The translations under genes and the position numbers were made by a program. From NCBI GenBank assembly GCA_030549495.1, contig JAUIRK010000097.1, forward strand, positions 467,001 through 531,000: a stretch of 64,000 nucleotides of DNA, given 5' to 3'. The stretch comes from Nectonema munidae. Lineage: Eukaryota > Nematomorpha > Nectonematoida > Nectonematidae. Numbering within the stretch: the first letter of the stretch is position 1; each line of letters begins with the position of its first letter. Under the pieces are notes generated by a model. That model did not search any database. It was not told the DNA's origin and was given only the letters and a program-made list of their open reading frames with translations. Shown here piece by piece: positions 1 through 11,700 of this stretch.

Positions 1-440
1 TAACATGGGTTTTCAGCTGGTAGATACATTTAATTATTTAGGCCCTGTTATTAACAATAAATTTCAGTGAGACAGTCACATTGCCCAAGTTTCAAGATTG
101 AATCATGACATTTCCATTCTAAAGTTATCAAGAAATATATTCACTAGAGAAATCAAACTTCTAGTATACAAAAGTTTATTCCTTCCGCACTTATTCTATA
201 GCTTCATTAACTGAGGATATTAGAAGTCGGACATAATTTTAAAGTTTCAAAAAAATGGGATAAGAATTTTTTTCAACAAAAAAGCCTTAATTCATACTTC
301 ATCCTTCTTTCAAAGTAACAATCTCCTCAGATTTAATGACAACAATAAAGTTCAAATACTAAAATTCCTTTTAAAATACCTACCTCATGTGTTTGACAAT
401 TGGCTTATTCTATAAATCTTCATCATGCTATTATTTGCTA
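1..440 (+). mobile_element. Non-LTR retrotransposon (LINE) reverse transcriptase fragment
   Basis: Bases 10-205 translate to the region just C-terminal to a LINE reverse transcriptase core: a FNYLG motif, then a DSHIAQVSRL stretch, then a VYKSLFLPHLFYS segment that matches the usual K-hydrophobic-YKS--P-L-Y element. One in-frame stop lies after the NNKFQ segment, so it is dead. The fragment runs off the left edge of the window and fades by about 440. Jockey/CR1-like is my best guess at the clade; only the RT C-terminal part is visible. Confidence 0.6.
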
Positions 441-879
441 AGGTAAAATCAGACAGTCATTCCTCATTATAATAACAGAAAGTTTAAATTGATATCTTGA
501 ATGCTCCCTTTTCATTTCTGATAAAAAAATATATAATTTATTTTTGTTACATATAAAACTATGTGTAATTCAAATCAGTGTCTCACTTGATTGATCATTT
601 TAGCGGTCATATGGCCCTTTGAGAGAGAGAGAGAGAAAAATTTATTGTTAAAAACAAAAAAAAAATAAAAATGTATAAAAAATACATAAGAAAGTGAATC
701 AAAAAAACAAATAAAATGATATATTGAGATGAAAATCAATAGCCAAATTGCCGTTATTAGATTCTCATATAACATTTGAATATCAATTTGCACAAAACTG
801 ATCTTTTTTTTATTAATCAAAACATATGGTTTCTCAATAATCATTTAGTTTTGTTTTTCTATGCTTATCATGATAATAA

Positions 880-910
<31 letters not shown>

Positions 911-3382
911 CATTATCATTAAACATAAAGAAGAATTGATAAAAAAAACTCCAATTGAGAAAGATACTTGTGATGTTACATATGTATGTATGTGTTAGTA
1001 TTCAGTTAAGTGAAATATTTGACTGGTGTAACCAGAGCAACTTTTTTTGAATGAGCAAAGATAAAAATGTATTGTAATTTCTAAAAAAATAAGCCTTATT
1101 ATTTTTTGAAGTTTACTAGAATTGATTTATTTGAAAAAAATTAATATACTTTCCCTAACTTTTAATAAAAACTAGAATTTAATTATCATTTAAATCAACT
1201 TTACTATTAACTTGAATCGAGCTATAAGAATTTTATTTCACACTAAAATATTTTCTTTCTTTAAATGCTTTCCTTATTGAAAAAAGGGAATTAAAATTCT
1301 TCAAAACGCGGACTAAGGGTTATATTTAGTTTAAATCGTGTAAACACACCAAAATAATTTCAGAAAGAATAATTTTTCAGGGAAATTTAGAATAAATCTG
1401 TAGGTTAGTGTTATTTGTATTTTTATATAAAAATTTTATTCTTCCAATGAATATTCTTTTTCTGATTTTAATAAATTAAAATATATCACCTGTTTACAAT
1501 TTGGGTGAAAACTCTAATTGTTCATATGCAGACTATAAAATATATTTATTTAATTTCTTCTTTATTTTTAACTATACTTTCCTCCAACTCATATAGGTCA
1601 AAATTACGGTTTTTTTCCCACCAAAATGAAAATAAAATCGCATTGCTTTATAAAAAACCTAGAAATATGTGAAGTAATTATTTTTTAATTAAAATTTCCT
1701 CTTTTTAAATTTTAACGTTTTGTTGAATAAGATATAGCTTATCTTATTAGAATGGAATTCGCATATTTAATTATTTCTTTATTTGCTAAAATCATTTTTT
1801 AACTTTTCTTTAGAATTTAGTTTTACTAATTTGGTGAATTTTTACTAATTTGAACCTTGAAGTTAAAATGTTTAAGATTAATTTTACTGTAATTTATCTT
1901 GATCACGTTTTTTCAATTAATTTTTCCATATTCTATTTTCCTTGTATATAAGTGTGTAATATAATATATCTATTTACTATATTTTATAAATATCTATGTT
2001 TGATACGCCTGATTGTATGCAGGCCTGTACAGAGTCTAAAAATGGGGGGGGAGGGGGGGGGGGGGTCGTTCTCATAAAAATTTTATAAAACTATCATACA
2101 TATCTTATCGTTGTACTTTGCTACATAACAATTGTTACTATATAAAGAAATTAGACTTTCTTGGTAGATTGAACCCTATACTTTTGTCATTCTTTATAAA
2201 TCTCTATGTTTGTTGTTTTTCCATTCCTAACCTAAAGCCCTATTTTGTAAAAGTTTTTTCTTAATCTGACATTTAAACCCTTTTTGTACCATTGCGAATA
2301 TTGCTGAATCACTGATAGAGCTAAATAAACTATAGATTTTAACTTTACGTTGATTCAATACTTTCTTATGACAATTTACTTCTGATAATTTTTCTTCTTA
2401 AAAATAAGTCAAAGATAAAAAACTTTTACAATAAAAATCAAAATATTCGGCTTTTATTTATTGTAAATCTTTCGAGGGTCAAATAAATTGAACATATTTT
2501 CAAATTGAGACATAAAGACACTTCTAAAAATCGATATAATTGATCATTCTACTTGAACACAAAAGTAATTAAATAATTGAGTACAAATATATCAAATATA
2601 CAAGTAAAATTTATTTAAATTTTTTAATAAGAATTTTAAAATTAAAAATATAAAAATTTGTGACAAGTAAAAAATTGATACACAAAATAAAAAAGTAGTT
2701 TTGAGTAAATGAAAAACAGAATAATTGGGGAGGAGGTATTCTTTCGAACCATGTATGTCGTGTATGATATGTAGTATGTATCTAAAAAATAACTATACTT
2801 TAAATATTTTTCCATCTATCAAGCAATCACAAATAGCCAAAATGTGAAGCTAATGTTTGTATGGAAAGTATAATAAATAGAACTGATATTGATTTTAAAA
2901 ATAAGTTTTTCGTTTAAGACTTTTCATATCGTCATTAACCTAGACTTATTTTAATTCTCTACGTACTGTGCCTATCGTAGTATTTTTTTAGATGTGTATA
3001 TATGTTTCATTTCTGAATATCCACTGTCTATAATCTATACATATGTTAAAATTATTTGTTAAGATATGTAATCTGTATTTATATTTTATATGTTTAAAAT
3101 GCTGTATCTGTTGTATGCGTATTATAGTACTCTAAGTTGTGAAATACTTTACTCGCATTCTCTTTAAAACCGCCTAAAGTTCTGTGGGGAGCGATTTAGG
3201 AGGCGAGTCGAGATAATTGTTCGCACAGCCCTATTTTCAGAAAGGAACTGTGCAGGGACGGGAAAAATTCACAAACATGTTATTTTTAGAATTATGGTGA
3301 TGCATGAATATTGAATCAAAATAAATTATAAAAGCTATTCGTAACAAATAAAAAAATTTTTTAACTTGACCATTTCACAAAC
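441..3382. other. AT-rich stretch without a recognisable gene
   Basis: No coding exon or RNA gene could be supported here. The stretch is low-complexity AT-rich DNA with a (CTT)n microsatellite at 881-911 and a nearly pure G run at 2046-2066. The G run follows a GCAGGCCTGTACAGAGTC sequence that resembles a hAT terminus with a subterminal G tract, but no partner end was found. Confidence 0.6.
881..911 (+). repeat. (CTT)n microsatellite
   Basis: About ten uninterrupted CTT units, read directly from the sequence. Confidence 0.95.
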
Positions 3383-3544
3383 CATCTCTTCTAGGGTTGG
3401 GGTCAATTATATATTTCAATTACAAGGCTCAAATTATAATTATAATTGCAATTATGTCGCTTTTTTTTCAATTTCAATTACAATTATATAATTGATTTTC
3501 TCCTCAATTAAAATTACAATTACAATTTTTTTATCCATTCGCTT

Positions 3545-3805
3545 CAGCCCTAGGGCTAGGCAACCCAAAGGAGGCTCATGTTTATCGTGATTTGCACCGA
3601 AGGAAGGAAACCTGAAAACAGGGAAATTTCCATACTCTTTTCGAATATTCCTTAAGAATCTTTAAGGTGCACAAGCCAATTTCGACAATGTACACTACCC
3701 AGCCTTTGCTAAGTAGGACTCACTGATATGTCCTGCAACACTTGAGACTCCTCGCGAGTCACCCATCCAACTGCCAACCGGTTCTGAAGTTGCTTAACTT
3801 CAACA
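3545..3805 (-). repeat. 5S-rRNA-derived SINE (SINE3-like)
   Basis: On the minus strand the head reads GAAGTTAAGCAAC, then an AACCGGTT stretch, then GGCAGTTGGATGGGTGAC. These match the 3' half of 5S rRNA including its C-box (canonical GGTCAGTACTTGGATGGGTGACC). A unique body of about 150 bp follows, ending near a CCCTAGGG palindrome at 3550. The 5' half of 5S is missing. It sits inside the hAT element, so it arrived later or is carried by it. Confidence 0.75.
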
Positions 3806-3869
3806 TATATTTTAAATAAATGAAAAACAAATGAACACTTTTTCATGAAAGTTTTATTAAAATTTAAAA

Positions 3870-4035
3870 TTACTCCAGCTGTGAATTACACCTGAGGAAC
3901 ATTAATTCCTCTAATCTGGAATTGGACAGACGGCATCTGCCTGGCCTGATAATTTTGCCAGCGAGTGAGAAAAGGCGTTCCAAAGGAGCAGAAGATGCAG
4001 GAATACTAGCTAGTGCGACAATTGTACCACTTGCT
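3870..4035 (-). pseudogene. hAT transposase C-terminal (hATC dimerisation) fragment
   Basis: The minus strand gives an uninterrupted segment with the hATC signature: PASSAPLERLFSLAGKI, then RPGRCRLS, then LEELMFLRCN, ending at a stop codon at 3870-3872. This is the dimerisation/catalytic tail of hAT transposases. Nothing upstream of it in the element codes for the RNase-H core, so the gene is a fragment. Confidence 0.9.
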
Positions 4036-4599
4036 GTGAAGAATTGTTGTTCTCTCTATCTCTATGAACTTACTGCTTCTTCACAACTACGTGTGTAGTA
4101 GTAATACAAATTTTTCTCATCATCACCACATGGAAGTCATGTGTGGAAATATAGGAAGGAATATTGAAACAATGAAAAGGGGTGTGTTTTTTTACCAATA
4201 TCTCAAGAATATACGAAAGATAATAATTGCTCTTGGAAGCCTTTGTGTCGAAGCAGTTGAGTAAACACTAAACAGTGAAGCGAAAAATTTATTTGTATCA
4301 CATGTGTATTATAGTAACACATGAAAGAAGCAAAGAGGATTTTAAAGGAAAATTGTAGAAGGTAAGCCTAAAGAGTTATGGAGAGAGAGATAGGATAAAC
4401 CTTCATGTCCGTCATCTATAAGATTGATTGAAGTGGGCTAGGATTGCTGATGATTCTCCTAGAACCAAAAAATTGGCAATTGTCTTTTCAATTACATGGC
4501 CCAAATTACAATTATAATTTCAATTACAATTACGGTGTAATTGTAATTAATTTTCAATTACGCATTTATAATTATAGTTGACTCCAACTCTCATCTCTT

Positions 4600-5490
4600 T
4601 TATATTCTTCAACTTGATCAACGCATGATCTTTTTGCATGTGGTAACGCTTTGTACATGTCGACTACCTCAATTAATTTTGACTAGTGTTTAGAATTTAT
4701 CTTTTTATAACTGTTTTTCAATTTAGTTGTAGTAGAAAGTTGATTATTCTCACTATTATGGTTAAAAATAATAATTAGCAGAGTTTAGTACATGAGTCGT
4801 TTCACTAATTTTCTAGATCCTTTTTAATGTTTGAAAATAAATTTAAAAACTTTATATGATAACGAGGATCCAAGTAATTGGAAACACAATTTTTTAAAAT
4901 GTGAGTTACGTCATTTCGAGATACTTTTTTTTAACTCTTCGTGGAAATTTCTGCAAAAATATGCCTAGAGAGTTGTTTTTGTCTTTGATAAATTAAATCA
5001 TACAATCATTATGGTAGAAACGTTTTTCAATGATTACATTTATCGTCAGGGTTTTTGCGTTTTCCATAGTTTGTACAAAGGTGTTTAGAAATATTTTAAA
5101 GTAGTAGAAGTTATTTATTATATCTTCCTTACTAATTGAAAATGAATTAAATTGAAATATTTTACCCAGAAAATAAAAGTATAAATATGGATAACATTTT
5201 CCTTGAATTTCATTCCTTCTTAATTCTTATTAAAACATAAGGTTGTTTCTATAACCATCTAAATAATTCACTTTTGCTATTTTAACACATTTCATGCCAT
5301 CGTCAATTTTGAGTGTCACAGGCGATTTCTTGATTTTAAGTTACTTTTATATCAAATTACTTATTCTCATCTGCTTTTCTTGGGAAGAAATGTGTCAACA
5401 TCTGTCTTTCCGTCATGAGAGGATATAATCTAAAATTCGGATAGATTTTTCAGCATTTTTATGTATATTTTATTTATATTTGTTTGATAG
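4600..5490. other. Region upstream of separase, initiator exon not located
   Basis: The separase first exon and promoter should lie here or further left. No exon could be supported. A short ATG-led open segment at about 5011-5050 that runs into a possible GT donor is the only candidate seen and is weak. The rest is AT-rich with no recognised element. Confidence 0.4.
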
Positions 5491-5760
5491 ATATGTTTGC
5501 ATTCCAGAAAACAAAATTCTCCGTGTGTGGCATTTTCGGCGCAAAACTTTTCAGTTGATCAATTGAGGTATACGATGAAAATCTTGCAAACAAATCTCTC
5601 AAATGCCTCGACCTTCAAAAATTCAGAGATTCTTCAAAATTTCATTAAAAATTTTTTTCTTGTTTTTGAAGAATTGAAAACAAAGGAAGTCATTGATGCG
5701 GACAAATGGAATCAAATTTTCGTCTTATTCTACCTAATTTTAAAATCCATTTTTAGTCAA
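5491..5760 (+). CDS. ESPL1: Separase, candidate N-terminal exon
   Basis: This is an open segment of 90 codons preceded by a T-rich tract and AG (alternative acceptor at 5505) and followed by CAA|GTAATT at 5760/5761 in phase 0. The translation is helical and hydrophobic (for example NFIKNFFLVFEELK and KWNQIFVLFYLIL), like separase N-terminal repeats. No ATG lies in frame inside it, so it is either an internal exon or starts upstream. Its phase agrees with an acceptor at 9120. Exon status is inferred from openness, splice sites and composition, not from family motifs. Confidence 0.6.
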
Positions 5761-8700
5761 GTAATTTTTGTATTCAACATTTTGTAAATTTAATGTAGAG
5801 TATGGCTTAAATTTAATTTCCTTATATCAGTTAGTTTGTTGATACAGATAGACCTGTTCACCGTTAGGTTCAGAACTTGTTAAAATCGGTTCTGTTAGGT
5901 TCAGTTCGGTCTGGTCTTTAATTTCTGTAGTTAGGTCCAATTTGGTCCATATATATTATAGTGCGGTTCAGTTCGGTTCAAACTATAGGCCCTCTAGTCC
6001 TGGTCTGGATATTATAGGATTGGATCAAAATTTGAACATGTATATATTCAATATATATTTAAACGAGTCTAGGTTAATTCACCGACCTCAATTCACCGAT
6101 GCGTTAATTCACCGACAATTAATTTCACTGAAAAAAGATATATTGATTTTTAAATTCATTATTAATTTATTGATTACAAATTCATTTCATCACATTTTAA
6201 TTTTTCTTACAATTTTATTATAATTTTTTGCCTGATTAAAATTACATTTTTTGGGCATTTATCTCACTCAAGAAGTTCTGAGTCCTCCAAATATCCATCG
6301 GGCAATGATCCGGCTACCTAGCACAGGGGCGCACATCCTTGAAATTATTGAGGGGGGGGGGGGGGGGGGGGATTTTCAAGCGTCTTCCAAAAAGGCAACA
6401 CATTTTTCTGAATTTCTACTCCTCTCTTGTCTATTCTATTTCCTTCTTAATTAACCTTAATGTAAACTTTAACCCCGTCCTATTAAGCTTAACGTCAACA
6501 ATGAATGAGGACTTATAAATAGCTCCTTCTTTCTCACTTCAAATAGATGCGCGCCATCTCCAAATTATGTCTAGAAAAGGGGAAAAGATATCAATTAACA
6601 ATAAAAAAATTGAAAATTTTATTGAATGAAAAAAATCATTCATTAATTTTCAGTTGTTCCATTTCTTCTTCCTAAAAAATGAAAATGTTTTATTGAGAAA
6701 ATAAATTTAAAAAAAATACATCCAAATTTCATAACTTTTCTAAAGTAATTTCTATCAAAAATGTAAAACAGAATTAAAGTTAGAAAACTTGGTATTAGAA
6801 TTTTTCATTCTTTTTAGTGTATAAGAATAAACGTAAGTTAGTTAGACTCTCAAAAAGGGTATAAAATAAAGATAAAATTGTGCAAACAATCATAAATCAA
6901 TAAATTAAGATTGCATTACTTCATTCTTTTTCAAGTTTCAAAGTTAAATTGGTGCAAGCAAACACAAAGTAGTCAAACTATAATTTTGCCCCAGTCAGCT
7001 TTCAAAAACAAAGTTAAAAAATATTAAAATGTAATAATAATTTTTTTATGAAGCAAAATAAAATAGTTAAATGATACAAACAGAAAATAGTCAAACGATA
7101 AATTCAGATACTATTACTTATTTTACTCTACAAAAAGTAAAATAAACAATTTTTAACCTTTTGCAATGATTTGCCTTTTATAATAACTTTTAAGGAAAAA
7201 ATTCTATCAGAAAAAATTATAGAGCTTCAAGAAAAACTAAAAAATTGTACAGCATAACTTAAGTTTTTTGAAAACTAATTTGACGTATACAGCATACTCT
7301 ATGGGTGGCATGGCAGGTTGGTTGAGATGATGGACTCAGTACGGAAGCCTCTGGGTTCGATTCCTCATCGATACCAATTTGTTAATAGTTTGACATAAGC
7401 GGTAAATCAGTGCCTTGAAAGTTTTGCTACATAATTATCATAAAAAAAAGGAGACAGAATAAACTAATAAAGCAATTTTCACTATTTTAAAATGAAACTG
7501 TCTGTTCTCAGAATAATTTCAAAATAATTTGGAGGCATAAAAAATAAGATAGTTTATCGGCACTTTATTTGATATTTTCAAGTTTTTATAAGCAGCAAAA
7601 GCCAACGTTTAAGTGGGCTACCTCACCTTATAGGGTGATTTGGTAACGTTTGTATTTTTTACATTTTGTAAGGAATCATATTATATAAAAAACTTTCATA
7701 AAATTATTTAAGCGTTTTTTTGACTATTTCTGTCTTCAAATAAAATTCTGACAGCTGTCATAAATATATCAAGTACATTTTGTTTCAATATATTTTTATT
7801 ATAATAATCAACAAATTTTCCAAAAAAAATGATCTAATTAATTATGTACAGTGTTACTTACAAAATTTAACAATCGAACATTTAAAAAAATAGAGTATTT
7901 TTGCTTTTAAACGGAATAGCTAGTCAAAATATTCATTCTCAAATAGCTATTGAAATTTTTTTTTGACTTAATAAAATTAGTTTTCAAATGTTACACACGT
8001 ACTGATAAAGATTAAGTGACCTTTGTTTAAAAATTTTTAACGCCAGTCTGACAATTTTCATTGATATAAAATTGTAACTATTCATAACTATTTTTCTTGA
8101 ATTTAAAACATAAATAAATTTTCATTTTTGCAAAATGTTGGGCGTATTAAGTTATGTTAAAAGTAAAAATTCGAAAATAAAAAATGAAAACTTCAAATTG
8201 TGAGAGCCAGTGAGTTAAGTCAAAACATGAAGAACTAAATTTTTACCAAAAATCTCTGTGATTAATTTGAATAGCTCAACTTTGGCATCACTAAAAAAGG
8301 TTCTGAAAATATTGAACTTATATTCCGCTAAAAACTAGTTTCTAATTAGATAAAATAAAATTATTTTTAATTTAACTTTAAATACAAATTAGAGAGAAGA
8401 GAGCTGAATGAGGTAGGAGTGCTTGAGTGAAAGGAGAGAGCTTGAATGAGAGAAGAGAGATTGAACTAGAGAAGAAAGCTTGAGTGATTGAGTTTTAGCA
8501 GAGAAAGCGGAAGAGAAAAACAGAGAAGGAGGCAGAAAGAGAAATAGAATCACTGTGACAGAAGAAGTTGAGAAAATCGAGTGGATCATGTGTTTGCTCA
8601 AAAATACTACAGGAGACACTGTGATAAGCATTGCTTACTTATTGTGTGCATATTGAAACGAAGGATTATTATTATTATTATATAGCTCTCACATCGTTTG

Positions 8701-11700
8701 TAAAAAAAATTTGATAAGAATTTCAGAGCAGCTTGGCATGATGTTTGACTCGAAAGTCTGCTTTTATTCTCTTATCTTACATTATCATGCATTCTAATGA
8801 TCATTACATCCTATAATGCGATCATACATGTTTTATAAACAAGGTTAGTCATCTAACTTGTATACTTAAATCTAGGTTGAATACCACAGAGAGACAAAGC
8901 GTGGTGATATTGTATGGATTAAGAAGTTATAGTTAATTTTTTTTGGGAATCTTTTTACTTTTTTTAGGGCATTTTTTTTGACTCAACTTTTCTAATTTTG
9001 AAATTTCTCGAACAAAATTTGTGTGGCGCCAATTCTAACGCGATTCCCTTGAATGACGATTCCAAAGTTCTTGTCAAAAATATTTTCGTTCTTCTATGGA
9101 ATTTTATTCTGCATCAGAGTCAAAAAAGTTTTCAAGGTCAGTAACATCAAATACTTTTGTTATATTGTGGACTGAACTTTTAACAAATGGTTCTTATGAA
9201 ACCCTAAATACGTGCTTTATAAGGTTTCATGCGAACTGCTTGCTAAAATACATATATATTTATGGGAAATTCAATAGAATATATAAATGTTTATTAGAAT
9301 TTATTTTTGTAGTGAAATATTCTTAATTATTAATATATATATAAATAAATTGTTCTTTGCATTTTGTTGGTGAGGGAAGATGAAGGTTATGTCTTCTACT
9401 AAAGTTTCTCTTTTAATTCTTTCACATTTAACAACTCCTATATAATTGTGTCTATATTTCCATTAATATTTAGTGGTATTATATGTAATATGAAGGCATT
9501 TCTTCTTTTTCCAAATTTTCAAGAATTAAAATTTTTTATTTGATATCAAAAATGTTTGCCTTAAAGCTTTTTACAATGTTAGTGTTTAATATTTATTTTT
9601 TTGCTTCATTGAATTATGAATTTAAAATAAATCTACATGTAGGTGTTGGCGGGAAAGTGGAATGAATGCTGAAATTTGGGGCGCGGGTCTCTGCCCATAT
9701 TAATAGGGTTAAGAGTCGTAGTTTAACTTAGACAATGTTTAGCTTTACTTGAATAATGATATAACAGGAAATATGCCAGCTTATGTCATTTATTTTATCT
9801 ATCCTCTGTGGTTCTAACTCCTATGTTCATTATAAGAGTGGCAAAGCAAAGGATGGTGGACTAGTTAATTAGCTGGCTAGTTAATTAATTAGTTTGTTAG
9901 TGTTGAAGTCTCCTATTGAATTTTTAAAGTATTTTTTAAGGCTTTTGTCATGTCACTCCCTTCATAGTGATCCGTTATACAACAAAATCAATGTGTATGT
10001 GAGACGTGATTAGTGTACACAAATATTCATTATCATCTCAGAGTGTATAGTCAGGACTTGTTTATCCTCTAATCCCATTAACCGAATGAAGAGTGTACTG
10101 TTATCTAGTTTCGATATGTCGAATTTCAGTTAGCGTATTTCTGCTTCATGTTTTCTTAACCGGTTATCAATCACAGTCGACATATGTCAACTTTACAGAA
10201 ATAAAATCACCTGCATTCATTAATGCTTTTTAATACAAATCTTCCTGTTTACATTAGATATCCGGTCAAACAAAACTTTATTTTACACTGAAAAGTATTC
10301 GTAGGTTTTGCTTCTGTGAACCTGTCTGTCGACTTTGACATCGACCATGAATGTGAATGGTAACAACACATTCAAAAACATTCTAATAAAATCTGTTAAA
10401 TGATTAGTTTTGAAATAAATTAATTTGCTGAATAAATGATCCTTTTAAGGACAAAAACAATTTTTTTGTTTTTTTCCTAACGCACAAGCTTCCCTCTATT
10501 GTACGAGTTGAATGAAAGTGCGGAGTAACAACGCGCTGAAAAATGTTCATTCAAAAAGTATTTAGCTTATCATATTTTAATGCAGAAGTAAGACACGTGC
10601 GTATTTTTTCCGATGTAATATCATTAAAAATAAATTAAGAAATCAAAATTGATTAAATACGTTAAAAAGTATGTCGCTTTTTAAGTGTGATTAGAAAAAT
10701 GGCAATACAAATTGTTATGCATATCAATGGCCTTGTGTAGTTATTTCAAAAATGGGCAGTGTGACGACATATAAAAATTTGAGTGTACAATTAAACACTA
10801 ATAAAAATGTTTGCAAAAAATAGCTACTTTTTAGCGATATTTTTGTACAAAAGTATCTACTTGGCGTGAGTAAGGTTGGTTGGATACTGGGCTTCGATAA
10901 CTCAAGCTCTTGAGTTAGTCCCACATCAAGCCTTCTTTCTTCATAGTTCGATACCTTCTCGATAACACTTCACTGTACCTTTACTGTTATACTTTTGAGA
11001 GTTGGCAACTCTCTTTCTATTTCTGCATGTCGATATGTGAAAAGGAAACGTTGTTTGTTCACCTGCATAAATAATATAGGATTCTCATTTCCCAGTTGTA
11101 AATTTTCAAGAAGGTGTGTTAATTGATGATAATATTTAAATCTATTCGTAGTTACTATTAATTGAAAATTTTATCGGAAACAACAGTTCCAATCCTTTGC
11201 TTCGCAACTATGTATACAGTGGCGCATTAAAAAATGAAGAAGTAAAAGCTTCTAGAAAAGGCGCTTTTTTAAGCTGATAGAAAAATATTGCTCAATAAAA
11301 ATGTATGAACAATGTATATAAATTTGATTCCTGCCTCTTTTAAATATACAATTGCAAATCTGTTTTTATTTGCACCAATGAAAACAGACACGTCTTAATG
11401 GTGTGAAGACGGTGTCGTTTTATAGATGTTCCTGATCCTTAGCCTCGGTTTACTCGCACACTAAAATAGTAGCGTGCTTTATGATACTTTATTATTGTGT
11501 TCATATTTTTAGAATGCTTTGAAGCAGATATGATACACAAATGCTTTCTATTTTGTCTGTTCTTTTATTTCGAGAAAAATGAACGCAAACTTACAGTTCA
11601 CTGCTTTTCCAAGATTAAAGGAATCATATGTTCCGTCATTTCTCTGAGCCATTTTCAAGTTGGAGCAAAACAGGACGTGCAAGATGTTTTATTAGTCGAA

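Larger units (their letters stand above)
3383..4599 (-). mobile_element. hAT element, 1.2 kb, with 8-bp target duplication
   Basis: The element runs 3391-4591 between identical 8-bp direct repeats CATCTCTT (3383-3390 and 4592-4599). The ends are inverted: TAGGGTTGGGGTCAATTATA on the left against AGAGTTGGAGTCAACTATA read inward from the right. Both subterminal zones are packed with AATTACAATTA-type short repeats, as is common for this kind of hAT. Inside are a 5S-derived SINE (3545-3805) and the C-terminal end of the transposase on the minus strand (3870-4035). The rest of the transposase is gone, so it is non-autonomous. Its target site lacks the central TA seen for the other hATs of this window, so it belongs to another hAT group. 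Confidence 0.88.
6316..8840 (+). mobile_element. Non-autonomous hAT (TA-type target), copy 1, right end lost
   Basis: The left terminus CAGGGGCGCACATCC starts at 6324, preceded by the 8-bp flank ACCTAGCA (6316-6323), and a G22 tract follows at about 6351. The body (6463-8835) is homologous in inverted orientation to 51943-53990, sharing for example the CTATTAAGCTTAACGTCAAC segment, the GACAGCTGTCA segment near 7750 and the AGAGCTTGA minisatellite near 8440. Homology stops near 8837 without the closing CCCCTG end, which copy 2 does keep. There is no transposase, and the element sits in the first traced separase intron. Confidence 0.85.

Noticed and set aside
3391-3545. AATTAC-rich stretch as telomere-like or centromeric satellite
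   Set aside because: It is the subterminal zone of a hAT with matching repeats at the other end and a target duplication.
7303-7375. Functional tRNA gene
   Set aside because: The acceptor arm does not pair and the anticodon arm is poor; the copy in the second hAT shows it is part of a mobile element.
8389-8631. Minus-strand Ser/Leu/Phe-rich open segment as a gene
   Set aside because: It is the complement of a purine minisatellite inside a non-coding hAT.
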